This document shows positions 5,931 to 6,615 of a DNA stretch of 6,615 nucleotides, piece by piece. Each line of letters opens with the position of its first letter. Positions within the stretch are counted from its first letter, which is position 1. The notes under the pieces were generated by a model that saw only the letters and a program-made list of their open reading frames with translations, was not told the DNA's origin and did not search any database. The stretch comes from Candidatus Cloacimonadota bacterium. Lineage in GTDB: Bacteria > Cloacimonadota > Cloacimonadia > Cloacimonadales > TCS61. Location: NCBI GenBank assembly GCA_016927675.1, contig JAFGMF010000004.1:1-6615 (forward strand), given 5' to 3'. The position numbers and the translations under genes were made by a program.

Positions 5931-6615
5931 GTGAAAAATCCGGTAAAATATCTTGTCAACAGGCTTCCACGATCTTATCTGATCAAAATCAGTCTTGTTC
6001 TAAGATACATTCTTCCTCTGTTTTATTGGGGGAATAAAGTCTTCTGCCCGATCTGCTCAACCAGTTTCAGAAAATTTCTTCCTTACGGATCAAAATGGAG
6101 AAAGAACAGACTTTGTCCTCGCTGTTTATCACTGGAAAGACATCGGGTTGTCTGGATTTTTCTGAAAGAAAAAACCGATTTTTTTCAAGTTCGGAGAAAT
6201 GTTCTGCACATTGCACCGGAACAATGTTTCTATGGCAGATTTAGAAAACTGAAAAATCTTACATATCTTACTGCAGACCTGGAATCTCCTCTGGCAGATG
6301 TGAAAATGGATATCAGGAATATGCCTTTCGCTGACAACAGTTTTGATTTCATCATTTGCAATCATGTTCTTGAACATATAGACGATGATAAAAAGGCGAT
6401 CAAAGAGATTTACCGGATCCTGAAAAAAGGGGGATATGCCTTACTTCAAGTTCCGATCGATCGAAACAGGAAAGAAACTCTGGAAGATGATTCCATTACA
6501 GATCCGCTGGAAAGAGAAAAATTGTTCTGGGATAAAGAGCATGTCCGGTTATACGGGCTTGATTATCCCAAACGGCTCGAGCAGGCTGGATTTAAAGTTG
6601 TCGAGGATAATTTCG
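5931..6615 (+). CDS. SAM-dependent methyltransferase with N-terminal CxxC pairs (incomplete at the right edge)
   Basis: An open frame from GTG (5931) runs off the window after 228 codons. The preceding gene ends only 4 nt upstream, an in-frame TAG lies at 5907-5909 and no ATG occurs before codon 126, so GTG is the sensible start. The N-terminus is basic with a hydrophobic stretch (about 16-33), then CPIC (39-42) and CPRC (62-65) followed by LSLERHR (66-72). These four cysteines form a probable zinc-ribbon-like site. A class I methyltransferase domain follows: NVLHIAPE (90-97, SAM motif I variant), a DLESPLADVKMDI region (116-128), MPFADNSFDFIICNHVLEHI (131-150), and ILKKGGYALLQVP (163-175). 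This combination is a known methyltransferase_11-type family, often found in glycan clusters; total length is usually about 250-270, so only a few dozen residues should be missing. The substrate is unknown; a sugar or lipid-linked glycan is inferred from context. Confidence 0.87.
   Translation, partial: MKNPVKYLVNRLPRSYLIKISLVLRYILPLFYWGNKVFCPICSTSFRKFLPYGSKWRKNRLCPRCLSLERHRVVWIFLKEKTDFFQVRRNVLHIAPEQCFYGRFRKLKNLTYLTADLESPLADVKMDIRNMPFADNSFDFIICNHVLEHIDDDKKAIKEIYRILKKGGYALLQVPIDRNRKETLEDDSITDPLEREKLFWDKEHVRLYGLDYPKRLEQAGFKVVEDNF

Noticed and set aside
6129..6377. 82-codon minus-strand frame near the right edge
   Set aside because: It is antisense to the SAM-binding region of the methyltransferase, which has clear motifs.

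Overview
The window looks like an ordinary chromosomal stretch from an AT-rich bacterium of the Fibrobacterota-Chlorobiota-Bacteroidota (FCB) side of the tree. A Cloacimonadota-like or similar uncultured lineage is my best guess. The main clue is a secreted protein ending in an NYPNPFNP...WDGRDASG...PSGIY...LLLK tail, which is the 'type A' type IX secretion (T9SS) sorting domain / FlgD-Ig-like fold typical of such genomes. Taxonomy cannot be fixed from this sequence alone.

Layout. Positions 1-50 are non-coding and hold a degenerate 10-bp-period tandem repeat. Positions 51-1376 (minus strand) encode a TldD/PmbA-family protein of the TldE type, without the HExxxH metal site. A 173-bp divergent region (1377-1549) holds two adjacent inverted repeats, one of them a 34-nt near-perfect palindrome. 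Next comes a two-gene plus-strand unit of exported proteins with a GTGA stop/start overlap: a lamin-tail-like / carboxypeptidase-regulatory-like / T9SS-tail protein (1550-2590) and a small beta-rich secreted protein (2587-3168). After an 84-bp AT-rich gap, a tightly packed four-gene plus-strand operon runs to the right edge: a PHP-domain phosphoesterase (3253-4086), a two-helix membrane protein with a possible PH-like domain (4091-4615), a GT-B glycosyltransferase (4628-5926) and a SAM methyltransferase with two N-terminal CxxC pairs (5931 to the edge, incomplete, GTG start). Gaps inside this operon are 4, 12 and 4 nt.

How the parts work together. The glycosyltransferase and methyltransferase suggest that the right-hand operon continues into surface-polysaccharide or glycolipid synthesis, with the PHP phosphoesterase and membrane protein as upstream housekeeping members. 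The two secreted proteins are probably cell-surface or extracellular and co-translated. I see no tRNA, rRNA, insertion sequence, CRISPR array, phage gene or recognisable defence system. No gene shows a frameshift. The least explained elements are the palindromes at 1470-1521 and the small repeat at the left edge.
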